DNA of 64,000 nucleotides, taken from Bacterioplanes sp. (GTDB lineage Bacteria > Pseudomonadota > Gammaproteobacteria > Pseudomonadales > Oceanobacteraceae). Of the stretch, positions 25,092 to 36,349 are shown one piece after another. How positions within the stretch are numbered: the stretch's first letter is position 1; every line of letters begins with the position of its first letter. A program made the translations under genes and the position numbers. The notes below the pieces were generated by a model that saw only the letters and a list, made by a program, of their open reading frames with translations, was not told the DNA's origin and ran no database searches. The stretch spans positions 27,432 to 91,431 of the forward strand of contig JACUUC010000009.1 in the NCBI GenBank assembly GCA_014859445.1, read 5' to 3'.

Positions 25092-26930
25092 ATGAGGCTT
25101 GTTCGCCAGCTAGGTACCCTGCTAGGACTAGCATTGCTGACGCTATCGGCGCAAGCGTTATGGTGGGAGCATGCACCATCACGCAGTCACGATTTGACCT
25201 ATAGCGAATACCTACACAGCCAAGGTATTCCAGAAGCAAAACGGCGTAGCCAATGCAAAGATAAGGCTTGTCGATACTGGATTGAGCTGGGGGAAGCGCA
25301 ATTTCGCGTCAACAAAGACGCCCGCATCGTTGCACAAAGTCGCTATCACGATAGGTCGTACGCACTGTACCAGCAGCAAAACGCGTATTATCTCATTAGC
25401 AGCCTAGGGCATCGCCGCCCACAACCGGACGACACACTCAACCGCTGCGCCAGTCAGATCATTATTCGACACGATGGCGTACCCATCTGTGTCACGCGTA
25501 ACGACACGCTACTTATTGGTACACACATTCAGATACTGCCCATCAAACCACTCACCTACCAACTGGCAACGTCGCACCAAGGCGACTGGGTTTTGGCCAT
25601 GCTGGATCAGCAATTCAATCTACACCTTATTGATGCCAGCGGTCACCGCCAAACCCACACACAACTGCATCGTCACAGTGATATTTTTCATACCCTCAGC
25701 GTTTTCCCTCAAGCACCGGGCAACACCTGGGTCGCACTGTACGAATACCACAATAAGCGCAATAAGCGCCTCAGCTTGTATCATGCCCAGCAGGCATCGG
25801 TACAACGCTATACCGTCACGAACAGCGTGGGTGATGACACCGGCGTCAGACCCAGTTTGTATCAAACCAATAAACATGAACTGCGACTGTCCACCGCCAT
25901 GCGCTCGGCGACCAAATACTATCGTATCGCACCCGACTCACTGTCCCAACAGCAGCCAACGCCCAATCCGTACACCGCTCACGATATGGCGGACGTATTA
26001 CTCGGTGTGGGCCTCAGAAATACGCATTGGGCGGTGCGACAAACCGTTGAATCGCCTCCTGGTCATGATGGCAGCACCGACACTCTGGCGTCGGTGACAT
26101 ACCGGATGAATCAATCCACGTTACATGAGTATCGCCTATCCGGCCAAGTCGCTGGTAAGCAAATCGCGCTGACCTGGCTCACCAGCGACGCTGAACAAGA
26201 CATGAATCGACTGGAACGGGCAGCTACGCGAAAACTCTACGGCAGCATCGGCTTTGACCGGTGGTTTGTTGGGCCGTCGCTGCTGCGCTTGGAGTTTGCT
26301 TCAGAGCAAGCGGGCGGTATCGCGACCTATCGAGATAACCAAGGCAATCAACACGCGACTGCATTTGAAAACGATTACCGTCGCTATGCGCTGTTAGTCA
26401 CGGGCGAACTGGGTGGTTTCGGCGGCATCAGTTACAGTCGCAATAACATGCCCATGGCCATCGGTTTTTTTCAAAGCGGGCTGAGCGATCCCGACATCTA
26501 TTTTGACCCCGATTTTGAACTGAAAAAATTACTCTTCGTGTTCGGTTACGATACCGCACAGTACGCGTCGCGCTACTTATTTAATAGCCGTGGATTCTAC
26601 CTAGATGGGCGCATAGGCCTTGGTTTTTTTGACTATCGCATTGGCAATGATGTTTTGAATGACGCCAAAGCGAAGAGTGGTAAAAAACACAACTCTTCGC
26701 TTGGTTTTGCGGTGGATCTCTTTGCTGAAATGGGTTATTTCTGGCAAGCTCGATCGGTGCGATGGGGTGGTATTGGTACCTCCTTACAGCTCGGACTGAG
26801 TGCCGATCTGGAAGCTTACCTCAATGGAGTGACGCAAGAATCCAAGATTGACGTCAACGAAATCCGCTCAAGTTTTGAGCGGATTGATCTTCGCTGGGGG
26901 CCTTTTGCCCGATTCAATATGATGTTTTGA
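25092..26930 (+). CDS. Uncharacterised probable outer-membrane protein, 612 aa
   Basis: No family recognised. A clear Sec signal peptide (LLGLALLTLSAQA, cut near residue 22) precedes a long soluble-looking part with two Cys pairs (SQCKDKACRY near 53-60 and NRCASQ/PICVTR near 116-136). From about residue 370 the sequence becomes alternating Gly/aromatic strands (FGGISYSRNNMPM, GFYLDGRIGLGFFDYRIG, GGIGTSLQLGLSADL), and the last residue is Phe after FARFNMM, the pattern of beta-barrel proteins recognised by the Bam complex. I infer an N-terminal periplasmic or propeller-like domain joined to a C-terminal barrel. AAGGAAG precedes the ATG. No neighbour suggests its cargo. Confidence 0.65.
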   Translation: MRLVRQLGTLLGLALLTLSAQALWWEHAPSRSHDLTYSEYLHSQGIPEAKRRSQCKDKACRYWIELGEAQFRVNKDARIVAQSRYHDRSYALYQQQNAYYLISSLGHRRPQPDDTLNRCASQIIIRHDGVPICVTRNDTLLIGTHIQILPIKPLTYQLATSHQGDWVLAMLDQQFNLHLIDASGHRQTHTQLHRHSDIFHTLSVFPQAPGNTWVALYEYHNKRNKRLSLYHAQQASVQRYTVTNSVGDDTGVRPSLYQTNKHELRLSTAMRSATKYYRIAPDSLSQQQPTPNPYTAHDMADVLLGVGLRNTHWAVRQTVESPPGHDGSTDTLASVTYRMNQSTLHEYRLSGQVAGKQIALTWLTSDAEQDMNRLERAATRKLYGSIGFDRWFVGPSLLRLEFASEQAGGIATYRDNQGNQHATAFENDYRRYALLVTGELGGFGGISYSRNNMPMAIGFFQSGLSDPDIYFDPDFELKKLLFVFGYDTAQYASRYLFNSRGFYLDGRIGLGFFDYRIGNDVLNDAKAKSGKKHNSSLGFAVDLFAEMGYFWQARSVRWGGIGTSLQLGLSADLEAYLNGVTQESKIDVNEIRSSFERIDLRWGPFARFNMMF

Positions 26931-26975
26931 ATGTCGCCATCACCCACGCGGATTCTGGCACACAACGACACAGGA

Positions 26976-27800
26976 CTACACTCGACGCTCACGGCGCAAT
27001 GTATCAACCACAGCGGCGGTGTCGGGTCGTACGCCACGCCAAAGATAAAACGCTTCTCCGGCCTGCTCCACCAGCATCCCCAAGCCATCTAGGGTGATCG
27101 TCACGCCCTGTTCGTGTGCCCATTGGTTGAATACGGTGCGCCCCGCACCATACATCATGTCATAGGTGACGGTATCGGCCTTGAGAGCAGACGCAGGGAT
27201 GGGCGGACACTCACCACCCAGGCTGGCCGATGTGCCATTGATAATCAAATCGAATGCGCCTTCGACCGCCTCAAACCCACAACCGATCACGACACCCAAG
27301 TCGGCAAAGTCCAAGGCCAGCTGTTGCGCCTTACTCAGGGTGCGATTGGCAATCACCAATTCAGCAGGCTGCTGCTCAAGCAGAGGCTGCAACACACCGC
27401 GCACCGCGCCGCCGGCGCCCAACAGCAAAATCCGTTTACCTGTCAGCGACAGATGATGATTGAGCGTTAGATCACGCACCAAACCAACGCCGTCCGTGTT
27501 GTCGGCCAAGATACGACCATTTTCCAATTTTTTCAGGGTATTAACGGCTTGAGCACGCCGTGCGCGCGGTGTCCATTCATCGGCAAAGCGATAGGCATCT
27601 TCTTTGAAAGGAACGGTCACATTCAGACCACTGCCACCGTGCTCAAAAAACTTTCCGGCTTTTAACGCAAACCCGTCAAGGGGCATTAACTGTGCCTTAT
27701 ACAACATGTCTTGCTGCGTCTGACGAGCAAACGCACTGTGTATCAAGGGGGATTTGCTGTGGCTAATGGGGTTGCCCGCAACGGCGTATAAATCGGTCAT
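26976..27800 (-). CDS. aroE: Shikimate dehydrogenase
   Basis: 274 residues (E. coli AroE 272). NADPH-dependent reduction of 3-dehydroshikimate in aromatic amino acid synthesis. Shikimate-binding [12 protein letters not shown] at the start, VPFKEDAY with the catalytic Lys, [11 protein letters not shown], the NADP loop [11 protein letters not shown], and ANRTLSKA contacting the 2'-phosphate. ATG 27800 follows GAGG by 6 bp; the ORF opens slightly upstream inside hemF. It follows hemF by 8 bp in the tsaC-hemF-aroE operon. Confidence 0.95.
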   Translation of the reverse strand: MTDLYAVAGNPISHSKSPLIHSAFARQTQQDMLYKAQLMPLDGFALKAGKFFEHGGSGLNVTVPFKEDAYRFADEWTPRARRAQAVNTLKKLENGRILADNTDGVGLVRDLTLNHHLSLTGKRILLLGAGGAVRGVLQPLLEQQPAELVIANRTLSKAQQLALDFADLGVVIGCGFEAVEGAFDLIINGTSASLGGECPPIPASALKADTVTYDMMYGAGRTVFNQWAHEQGVTITLDGLGMLVEQAGEAFYLWRGVRPDTAAVVDTLRRERRV

Positions 27801-27808
27801 GGCCAGCC

Positions 27809-29318
<1,510 letters not shown>

Positions 29319-29552
29319 GATGGCGTTCACCGCGCAGAAAGTGCGCAACCGTACCCTAAGGCCATCGGCACGACAAGCGCTTGACGCGACCATTTTGCGC
29401 CAATGCGCGCAATCCAATCCATGGTCACGCAAAAATGTCGATTGCCATCATCATAGCCCTGTCATCTATTTCCCTTTACAATCACAACACACGTGTAAGC
29501 GCCGATCGATATTCCGCGTTTCCATTGCCTGTCACATAGCCAAGGAGCGCCT

Positions 29553-30923
29553 ATGGCTGGCCTCGACTTATTTCGTGTTTATTCACGCACCATCACGCTG
29601 CTCGCTGGTGTGACGATCGCCTCGCTGAGTCAGGCTCAAACCGATGCGTTATCGTTCCAACAAGCGCAACAGCAATTACTAGAACGCTCTTGGGCGTATC
29701 AGGCACAGCAACACGATAGCAATGCGTGGCAACAACAAGCCGACGCCACCAAATCACTGTACTTACCTCGTGTTGAGTTGTTGGCCGCGGGCATTCGCTA
29801 CGAAAAACAATACGAGTTTGATACTCGGCCGATCACGCCTTCCCCCATTAGCGACACGTATTTCAAGCAAGGCATCCGCACGCAAGTCAATGCCACTTGG
29901 CCACTCTATGCCGGTGGTAAGATTGATGCCAGCCGCGCCCAAGCAAACGCGAAGGTTGATGAATCTCGTGCGCATGTCTTGCAGCGCAGCGAGCAGCTTT
30001 CGCGCCAACTCATTCAATACTACTTTGGCGTACAACTGTTTGCCGCCGTTGCCCATGTTCGACAAGAAGCCTTTGATGCCGTTGCCGACCATGCCCATCA
30101 AGCAGAGCGTTTTGAACAGCAAGGCTTAATTAGCCGACTTGATCGTTTACAAGCCGATGTGGCACTGAGCGAAGCGCGCCGTGATTTGGCCAAAGCCAAG
30201 CGCGATTTAACCAATGCGCAGGCCGCGCTGCAAAGCACCTTAGTGAATGAACACGCAGTCTGTCCAACCACCCCCCTGTTTGTTAACCACATCAGCCCAG
30301 CACCATTGGAAGAATGGATTGAGTCTGGCTTAGCGTTACACAGTGGTTTGGCCATACTGGCCGCGAAAAGCCAACAAGCGCAGCAACAAATTCGTATCGA
30401 ACGCAGTCAATTGCGACCACAGGCTTTTGCCTTCACCACCTACGAGTTCAATAAAGATGCCACGCCACTGACCGAACCCGATTGGATCATGGGTGTCGGG
30501 GTGCGTTTGCCCTTGAGTACCGAATTAAACCGTTCACGCATGGTGGCTGCGGCACATTTACGCGCAGCGCAAGCATCCGCGCTCACACAACAAGCTCAAG
30601 CCGATATCGAACTGGCCATCAGCAGCAGCTATCGCCAACTCGAACAAGCCATTGAGCAATATCAACTGCTGGCCGCCGACCACGAACTGGCTGAAGAAAA
30701 CGCTCGCTTACAAGCGGCGGCCTATCGCAACCAACAAGCCACCTCACTGGACGTGACTCAAGCCCGCGTTGCCTTAACTCGCAGTCACGTGCAGATGGCC
30801 AGTGCGGCGTTCGACTACATTCAAGCCTTGGCCGATCTGTTAATGGCCAGTGGTCGCTTGGCTCACTTTCCTGATTATTTCGGTGATATCACGCTGGATA
30901 CACACCTACCTTGTGGAGCTTAA
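29553..30923 (+). CDS. TolC-family outer membrane efflux protein
   Basis: 456 residues: a signal peptide (LLAGVTIASLSQA), then two repeats of the OEP fold with long helices rich in Ala and Gln (for example QADVALSEARRDLAKAKRDL and QADIELAISSSYRQLEQAIE) and barrel strands such as RVELLAAGIRYEKQYEF and QVNATWPLYAGGKID. It would provide the outer-membrane exit duct of a type I-like export system. AAGGAG lies 6 bp before the ATG. The next gene (HlyD type) begins 2 bp later, and four genes run without gaps to 34172. Confidence 0.88.
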   Translation: MAGLDLFRVYSRTITLLAGVTIASLSQAQTDALSFQQAQQQLLERSWAYQAQQHDSNAWQQQADATKSLYLPRVELLAAGIRYEKQYEFDTRPITPSPISDTYFKQGIRTQVNATWPLYAGGKIDASRAQANAKVDESRAHVLQRSEQLSRQLIQYYFGVQLFAAVAHVRQEAFDAVADHAHQAERFEQQGLISRLDRLQADVALSEARRDLAKAKRDLTNAQAALQSTLVNEHAVCPTTPLFVNHISPAPLEEWIESGLALHSGLAILAAKSQQAQQQIRIERSQLRPQAFAFTTYEFNKDATPLTEPDWIMGVGVRLPLSTELNRSRMVAAAHLRAAQASALTQQAQADIELAISSSYRQLEQAIEQYQLLAADHELAEENARLQAAAYRNQQATSLDVTQARVALTRSHVQMASAAFDYIQALADLLMASGRLAHFPDYFGDITLDTHLPCGA

Positions 30924-30925
30924 CC

Positions 30926-31897
30926 ATGAAAAAACCCATCTTATTCGTCATTGCCATTGTATTGCTGGGCGTGATTGGGCTGGGGCTTTGGGCCAGCGCG
31001 CAACCCAAATCGGAGTATTTGCATGGCGAAGTTGAAATTCGTGAAATTCGTTTGTCGGCCAAAATTACCGGACGCATTCATGAATTGCATGTGCGTGAAG
31101 GCGAGCAGGTGGAAATGGGGCAATTACTGGTCACCCTCGACGGGCCAGAAATTCGCGCTCGCTTACAACAAGCCGAAGCGGCACGAGATGCCGCCCAAGC
31201 CCTCAGCGACAAAGCCAATGCCGGTGCTCGAGATGAAGAAATCACCATGGCTCGCCTCGATTGGGAACGCGCGATGGTGCAAGCCGAACTGGCACAATCC
31301 ACGTTAAACCGGCTGCAAGAATTATTCGATGAGGGCTTGGTATCACGCCAGCAATTTGATGAAGTACGCGCCCAAAATCAGGCCAGTCAGCGCCAAGCCG
31401 AAGCGGCCGAGTCACGCTACCTAATGGCGCAGAGTGGTGCACGCAGTGAAGAACGTCGCGCCGGTGATGCCCAAGCACGGCAAGCAGCGGCAGCCGTTGC
31501 CGAAGCCGAAGCCTTGGAAAGCGAAACCCGTATTTTATCGCCCATTAATGGTGAAATTGCCGCCATTAATATTCGTCGTGGTGAACTGGCTCCCGCCGGA
31601 GCGGCCGTATTAACCGTGATTGATCCGAGTGATGTCTGGATTGTGGTCAATATTCGTGAAGATTATCTGCGCGGACTCAGTGTCGGCCAAGTGTATCAAG
31701 CCTATGTGCCCGCACTGGATGAAACCTTGTCGTTCAAGGTCTCACGGTTGAATCCACTGCCCACCTTCGCCACGTGGAAACAAGCCGCGAACACCCCCGG
31801 CTATGACTTGCGCACCTTCCAAGTGGAAGCGCGCCCGGTCTCACCCGACCCTCGCTTGCGTGCTGGCATGTCGGTGATTAAAGAGATTCGTCGATGA
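30926..31897 (+). CDS. HlyD/YbhG-type membrane fusion protein
   Basis: 323 residues. One N-terminal membrane anchor (FVIAIVLLGVIGLGLWAS), a split lipoyl domain (EIREIRLSAKITGRIHEL and ILSPINGEIAAINIRRGEL), a long helical hairpin about residues 75-200, and a C-terminal beta-barrel. Similar to the YbhG and YhiI adaptors that join ABC-2 permeases to TolC. GGAG lies 8 bp before the ATG at 30926. The stop overlaps the next start by 4 bp (ATGA). Confidence 0.87.
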   Translation: MKKPILFVIAIVLLGVIGLGLWASAQPKSEYLHGEVEIREIRLSAKITGRIHELHVREGEQVEMGQLLVTLDGPEIRARLQQAEAARDAAQALSDKANAGARDEEITMARLDWERAMVQAELAQSTLNRLQELFDEGLVSRQQFDEVRAQNQASQRQAEAAESRYLMAQSGARSEERRAGDAQARQAAAAVAEAEALESETRILSPINGEIAAINIRRGELAPAGAAVLTVIDPSDVWIVVNIREDYLRGLSVGQVYQAYVPALDETLSFKVSRLNPLPTFATWKQAANTPGYDLRTFQVEARPVSPDPRLRAGMSVIKEIRR

Positions 31898-33060
31898 AAG
31901 CAACCCTCGCCACTGCGCAGCGCGAGCTACAGCAATGGCGCAGCGCGCGCAGTGATCGCATTCTGCTGGCACTGCCACTCATACTGGGTTTATTGGTGTG
32001 GTGGCTGTTTGCCAGTGGCAGTCCACAGTCATTGCCAATCACCGTCGTCGATTTGGACCAAAGCGGTCATTCGCGTGCGCTGGTGCGTTTAATCGATGCC
32101 ACGCCAGCCGTCGCCATCGCTCATCGAACCGATAACGCTGCGGAGGCACAGCAACATCTACTGACACGGTACAGCTATGCGGTGTTGATTATTCCTCACG
32201 ATTTCAGCCAACACCTCAACCGAGGCACCGGCGCCACACTGATTTTGCAACACAACGCTCAGTTTGCCACGCACTCATCACAAATTGTGCGTGCCGTGCG
32301 CTCGGTCAGCACCACCTACTCGGCCGCTGCGCGCGCCAGTTTGTACAGCAGCCAAGGCGTGCGCCCCGAACAAGCCATCGCCTTGGCCATGCCGATTCAG
32401 GTTGAGGCCACCGCATTGTTCAACGAAAGCATGGACTACGAGCAATTTTTAGCCGCCACGCTCATTCCTGCGTTATTACAAATTCTCATTATGGTTGCCG
32501 TCGTCAGCGCCATTGGTCGCGAGCTGCGCGATGGCACCGCTCAACAATGGCTCGACCATGCTCAAGGGCAGCTAGTCGCTGCGGTGGTGGGTAAATTACT
32601 GCCCTATTTTGTCGTTTTTATCGGCTACGGATTGGCGTTTTTGCTGTGGTTTGCTTTTAGCCGAGGCATGCACATCGAAGGCAGCCTAGCCGCGGTTTTA
32701 TTGGGTTTGCTGTTGTTGGTGTCGGCATCTATGGCGCTCGGCGTGTTATTGATTGCCCTAGCACGAAACTTACGTATGGCACTGAGCTTAACCGGTGTCT
32801 ACACCGCACCGGCATTCGCCTTTGCCGGGCAAGCGTACCCACTGGTTGCCATGCCCCCTGCGGCTCAGGCATTGGCCAGCACCTTGCCATTAACGCACTG
32901 GCTCGACATTCAAAATCAACAATGGCTTGCGGGCGCTCCGCTCAGCACAGCTTGGCCGAGTCTGTGGATACTGCTGTTCATGACGCTGGTGCCGTTATGG
33001 CTTGGTTTACGTTTATTGCAACGCTCCGCCTTTCAACAAGAACAGTGGGGGGCGCGATGA
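31894..33060 (+). CDS. ABC-2 type permease (YbhS/YbhR-like), first of two
   Basis: 388 residues. ABC-2 exporter permease layout: one N-terminal membrane helix (ILLALPLILGLLVWWLF), a large extracytoplasmic domain starting VDLDQSGHSRALVRLI, and a five-helix C-terminal membrane part (LIPALLQILIMVAVVSAIGRE, LLGLLLLVSASMALGVLLIAL). The pattern matches the YbhS/YbhR/YhhJ family. No ATP-binding domain is fused to it, and none is encoded in this operon. Overlaps both neighbours by 4 bp, so expression is tightly coupled. Confidence 0.86.
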   Translation: MKATLATAQRELQQWRSARSDRILLALPLILGLLVWWLFASGSPQSLPITVVDLDQSGHSRALVRLIDATPAVAIAHRTDNAAEAQQHLLTRYSYAVLIIPHDFSQHLNRGTGATLILQHNAQFATHSSQIVRAVRSVSTTYSAAARASLYSSQGVRPEQAIALAMPIQVEATALFNESMDYEQFLAATLIPALLQILIMVAVVSAIGRELRDGTAQQWLDHAQGQLVAAVVGKLLPYFVVFIGYGLAFLLWFAFSRGMHIEGSLAAVLLGLLLLVSASMALGVLLIALARNLRMALSLTGVYTAPAFAFAGQAYPLVAMPPAAQALASTLPLTHWLDIQNQQWLAGAPLSTAWPSLWILLFMTLVPLWLGLRLLQRSAFQQEQWGAR

Positions 33061-34172
33061 GTTTTCTGCACAGCTATCGTCACACCTGGCAATTACTTTT
33101 CGCGGATAAAGGCGCGATTTTATTATTGTTGCTCGCGGGTATTATGTATTCCTTTTACTACCCATTACCGTACAGCAACGAAACCGTATCGAATGTCCCT
33201 TACGCCATCGTCGACTTTGACCAATCGCCATCGTCGCGACAATACATTCGCGCCCTTACAGCCTCGCCCAACCTCTCCTTAACCGCCATCCTGCACGATG
33301 CCGACGAGTTGGAGCGGTATCTCTTTGCCGGTGACATCATGGGCGCAGTATTCATTCCGCCGCATTTTCATGAATCGTTGCTGACACAGCAGCAAACCAC
33401 CATACAGGTGGCCGGTCACGGTGGTTACTTACTGGCCAGCGGCACCTTGCTTGGCGCTGCGAGTGAAGCCACCCTCACCTTAAGCATTGGTTTAAGCGGG
33501 CATATTTTAGAGGCACATGGCGTACCCGCGAGCATGGCGAACGATCTGCGCAACCCTGTCCAGCTTGAGACCATACCACTCTATAATCCACAAGAAGGCT
33601 ATGGCAGCTATGTTGTCCCGGCCGTAATGATCATGATCATTCAGCAAACCTTGCTCATGGGCATTACCTTGATGCTGGGCACCCTGACCGAGCAACAGCG
33701 TATGCCCGCAGGACGAGAGGCCTATCTGGGCATGCTGGCCGCCTTCAGTAGCATTGGTTTTATCAACTGTTTGTATTTCTTTGGTTTTGTCACTTGGTAT
33801 CACGACTACCCCAGCCAAGGGGAGCTACTGAACATGATCGTATTTGCCGCGCTGTTTTCAATGACGGTGGCCGCTATGGCGCTATGGCTGGCTCGCTTTT
33901 TTCAGAATCGAGAGCAAGGCATGCAGCTACTCTTGGCCACAGCAATTCCCATGTTCTTTTTAGCCGGTTATGCGTGGCCCGTTGAAGCCATGCCCACCGC
34001 CTTACAATACCTGCGTTGGTTACTGCCTAGCACGGCGGGTATACAAGGATTCATCGCCATCAATCAGATGGGAGCGGAGTTAACACACGTCGGACGTGAA
34101 ATGGCGATATTGGCAGGGCTTTGCCTAACCTTCGTTATACTGGGGTTGTACGCTTATCGTCGTCAACGCTAA
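33057..34172 (+). CDS. ABC-2 type permease (YbhS/YbhR-like), second of two
   Basis: 371 residues, paralogous in shape to the preceding permease: helix LLLLLAGIMYSFYYPLP, periplasmic domain opening with YAIVDFDQSPSSRQYIRAL, and the C-terminal membrane region from about residue 190 (YVVPAVMIMIIQQTLLMGITL). Two different half-permeases suggest a heterodimeric channel. The ORF extends upstream in frame, but ATG 33057 overlaps the previous stop (ATGA) and fits the family. Its 3' end overlaps the convergent dprA stop by 4 bp. Confidence 0.86.
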   Translation: MSFLHSYRHTWQLLFADKGAILLLLLAGIMYSFYYPLPYSNETVSNVPYAIVDFDQSPSSRQYIRALTASPNLSLTAILHDADELERYLFAGDIMGAVFIPPHFHESLLTQQQTTIQVAGHGGYLLASGTLLGAASEATLTLSIGLSGHILEAHGVPASMANDLRNPVQLETIPLYNPQEGYGSYVVPAVMIMIIQQTLLMGITLMLGTLTEQQRMPAGREAYLGMLAAFSSIGFINCLYFFGFVTWYHDYPSQGELLNMIVFAALFSMTVAAMALWLARFFQNREQGMQLLLATAIPMFFLAGYAWPVEAMPTALQYLRWLLPSTAGIQGFIAINQMGAELTHVGREMAILAGLCLTFVILGLYAYRRQR

Positions 34173-35254
34173 CGTAAGCGCACATAACCACCGGGAACCT
34201 GCTGCAACCAGCCCTGGAGTTCCAATTCGAGTAATTCCGGTAATAATTGCGCCATACTCAATTGGCTACGCAACCCAATCACGTCGATCGGGGTTAGGCT
34301 GTAATCAATGACACTGACTAAGACTGGCACGGCACTGGTTGACCCATGGGCAAATAAATCGGCCTGACTTTGCATGGGCAATGAGAGGCACTCACGCAAG
34401 ATGTCATCGGCACCTTCCACTAACAAGGCACCGTCGCGTATCAGTTGATGACAGCCGCGACTCAGTGGATTGGTCACCGCCCCCGGTAGCGCCATCACAT
34501 CTCGCCCTTGCTCCGCCGCCAAACGCGCCGTAATCAGCGTGCCACTTTTGATGGCGGCTTCCACCACGACGGTGGCGCGCGACAATCCACTGATGATGCG
34601 ATTTCGAGCCGGAAAATGACTGGCATGCGCTGCCGTTCCCGGCGGAAATTCGGACAATAACAAGCCGTGCTGCACAATCATGTGCGCTAACCCTAAGTGT
34701 TTTGCCGGATAAATCACATCCAAACCCGAACCCAACACAGCAATGGTTTTTCCGCCGTCAATTGCGCCTTGATGCACCGCCCCATCAATACCGACGGCCA
34801 AACCACTGACTACAGTCACACCCGCTGCCGCCAATTGCTTGGCCGTTTGTTGCGCCCACTCACGGGCGTACGGTGTTGGGTTGCGACTGCCGACCATGGC
34901 GACACACGGGCCTTGCAGCACACTCAAATCGCCCTGATAAAACAGCAAGATAGGCGCATCACGCAAACTAGATAGCGCGTCGGGATAGGGAGCAAGACCC
35001 GCCAATAACACACCACACTGCGGTTGCTGACGCCACTGCACAACGGCTTCGAAACCGGCTGTTAACGATGAATCCGTCAGCCAGCGTTGCGCTGCATCGG
35101 GACGAAGACCGTACGCCACCAAATCGGCAAGCGTTAAACGGGCAAGATCACAGGGATTATTTAGACGCTGACGAATGGCGTTGGCACTGACCAGACCAAC
35201 ACCGGGGAGGCGCAGTAAACGCCACCACGCCAACAATGACTCATCCTTGAGCAT
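34169..35254 (-). CDS. dprA: DNA-processing protein DprA (Smf)
   Basis: 361 residues. DprA loads RecA onto incoming single-stranded DNA during natural transformation and is also widely kept in species not known to be competent. An N-terminal helix-hairpin region (LLRLPGVGLVSANAIRQRL), the Rossmann core with VAMVGSRNPTPYAREWAQ, VSGLAVGIDGAVHQGAI, AVLGSGLDVIYPA, LLSEFPPG and FPARNRIISGLSR, and a C-terminal winged-helix. ATG 35254 follows AGGA by 7 bp. Converges with and overlaps the exporter operon by 4 bp. Confidence 0.94.
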   Translation of the reverse strand: MLKDESLLAWWRLLRLPGVGLVSANAIRQRLNNPCDLARLTLADLVAYGLRPDAAQRWLTDSSLTAGFEAVVQWRQQPQCGVLLAGLAPYPDALSSLRDAPILLFYQGDLSVLQGPCVAMVGSRNPTPYAREWAQQTAKQLAAAGVTVVSGLAVGIDGAVHQGAIDGGKTIAVLGSGLDVIYPAKHLGLAHMIVQHGLLLSEFPPGTAAHASHFPARNRIISGLSRATVVVEAAIKSGTLITARLAAEQGRDVMALPGAVTNPLSRGCHQLIRDGALLVEGADDILRECLSLPMQSQADLFAHGSTSAVPVLVSVIDYSLTPIDVIGLRSQLSMAQLLPELLELELQGWLQQVPGGYVRLR

Positions 35255-35284
35255 GGGCAATTCCTAAAAATGTCGTGTTATCCG

Positions 35285-36349
35285 CTAGTTACTTACCGGT
35301 GCCTCGAAACGATCACCCACACTCAGCGGGCGCGTGGCACGCATCACCAACGCATACGACAACTTTTCAAAGGTACGGAACACCATCATAGTGCCTGCAC
35401 GCTCAGCGGGTAATTGCACGCGTTCACCCGCTGCGCGGTCGTACACCACTTCACCGGCTTTGTTGATCAACAATACCGAGCCCGCTTCCAAGCCGTCGCG
35501 TTCGCCTCGGTTAAGCACCACCACATCGAACTGACCCACTTGTGAGACACCGCCCGACACCGCCAAAATTTGACCGTTCACGGGCTTGCTGGCCGCCTTA
35601 GGAATAAACCGTGACTGCACCGCACGGTCTTCGGTAGGCAACAAACGGTCACCAATGGCCACCTGTTGATTAGTACGCTCCAACTCGATGGTAACGATAT
35701 CATCATTCACCGCTTCAACACGCGCAATGCCGATATCCAGTGCTTCTAAGCCCAAGACTTCACGCGTTTGCGGGTCACGATAGACCTGACCTTGACGGTA
35801 AACGGCATACACACTGGCGACTTCATCGCCAAAATCACCGCGTGCATAAGCACGACCACCCGCACCAATGAGCAAGTGACGTTCCGCACCCGACAAAATA
35901 CGCGGGGCGTTTGCTAACACCTCAGGAGCAACGACGCGATGGTTACGCAAAAAACCTTGAATGGCATCCATTGGAATCGCCGGAATCGCCGACTCGATCG
36001 GCTCAACACGCACCGTCGGTTGCATTTTGACCGTACCCGGAGCGAGTTTCACGGTGCGACTGGCATCGCCGCGCTTAGTGACCGTTAAACGCGTTTCGCC
36101 ATCAATGCTCACCAAGCCAATCTCATCGCCCGGGAAAATCAAATGTGGGTCTTGGATTTGTGTGTTTTGGTACCAGATTTCTGGCCACTGCCACGGATCA
36201 TTGGTAAAGCGCTCGGAGATGCCCCACAGGGTATCACCTTTGACCACCGTGTAGCGTTGTGGTGCATCTGCTTTGAACTCAATGGCGATTGCAGCCGCCG
36301 ATAGGCTCATCAAACCGGCCAAAAGAAAGCGCTTGATGGTTTTGCTCAT
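35285..36349 (-). CDS. LysM-domain secreted protein
   Basis: 354 residues with a signal peptide (LLAGLMSLSAAAIA) and one LysM domain at about residues 32-79 (RYTVVKGDTLWGISERF ... LIFPGDEIGLV) that binds peptidoglycan glycan chains. The rest is a family-specific beta-rich domain seen in proteins encoded beside dprA and def in pseudomonads (PA0020-like). Its role is not established; the constant position suggests a link to cell-wall or envelope maintenance. Divergent from def with about 200 bp between, which holds both promoters, though neither could be assigned with confidence. Confidence 0.87.
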   Translation of the reverse strand: MSKTIKRFLLAGLMSLSAAAIAIEFKADAPQRYTVVKGDTLWGISERFTNDPWQWPEIWYQNTQIQDPHLIFPGDEIGLVSIDGETRLTVTKRGDASRTVKLAPGTVKMQPTVRVEPIESAIPAIPMDAIQGFLRNHRVVAPEVLANAPRILSGAERHLLIGAGGRAYARGDFGDEVASVYAVYRQGQVYRDPQTREVLGLEALDIGIARVEAVNDDIVTIELERTNQQVAIGDRLLPTEDRAVQSRFIPKAASKPVNGQILAVSGGVSQVGQFDVVVLNRGERDGLEAGSVLLINKAGEVVYDRAAGERVQLPAERAGTMMVFRTFEKLSYALVMRATRPLSVGDRFEAPVSN

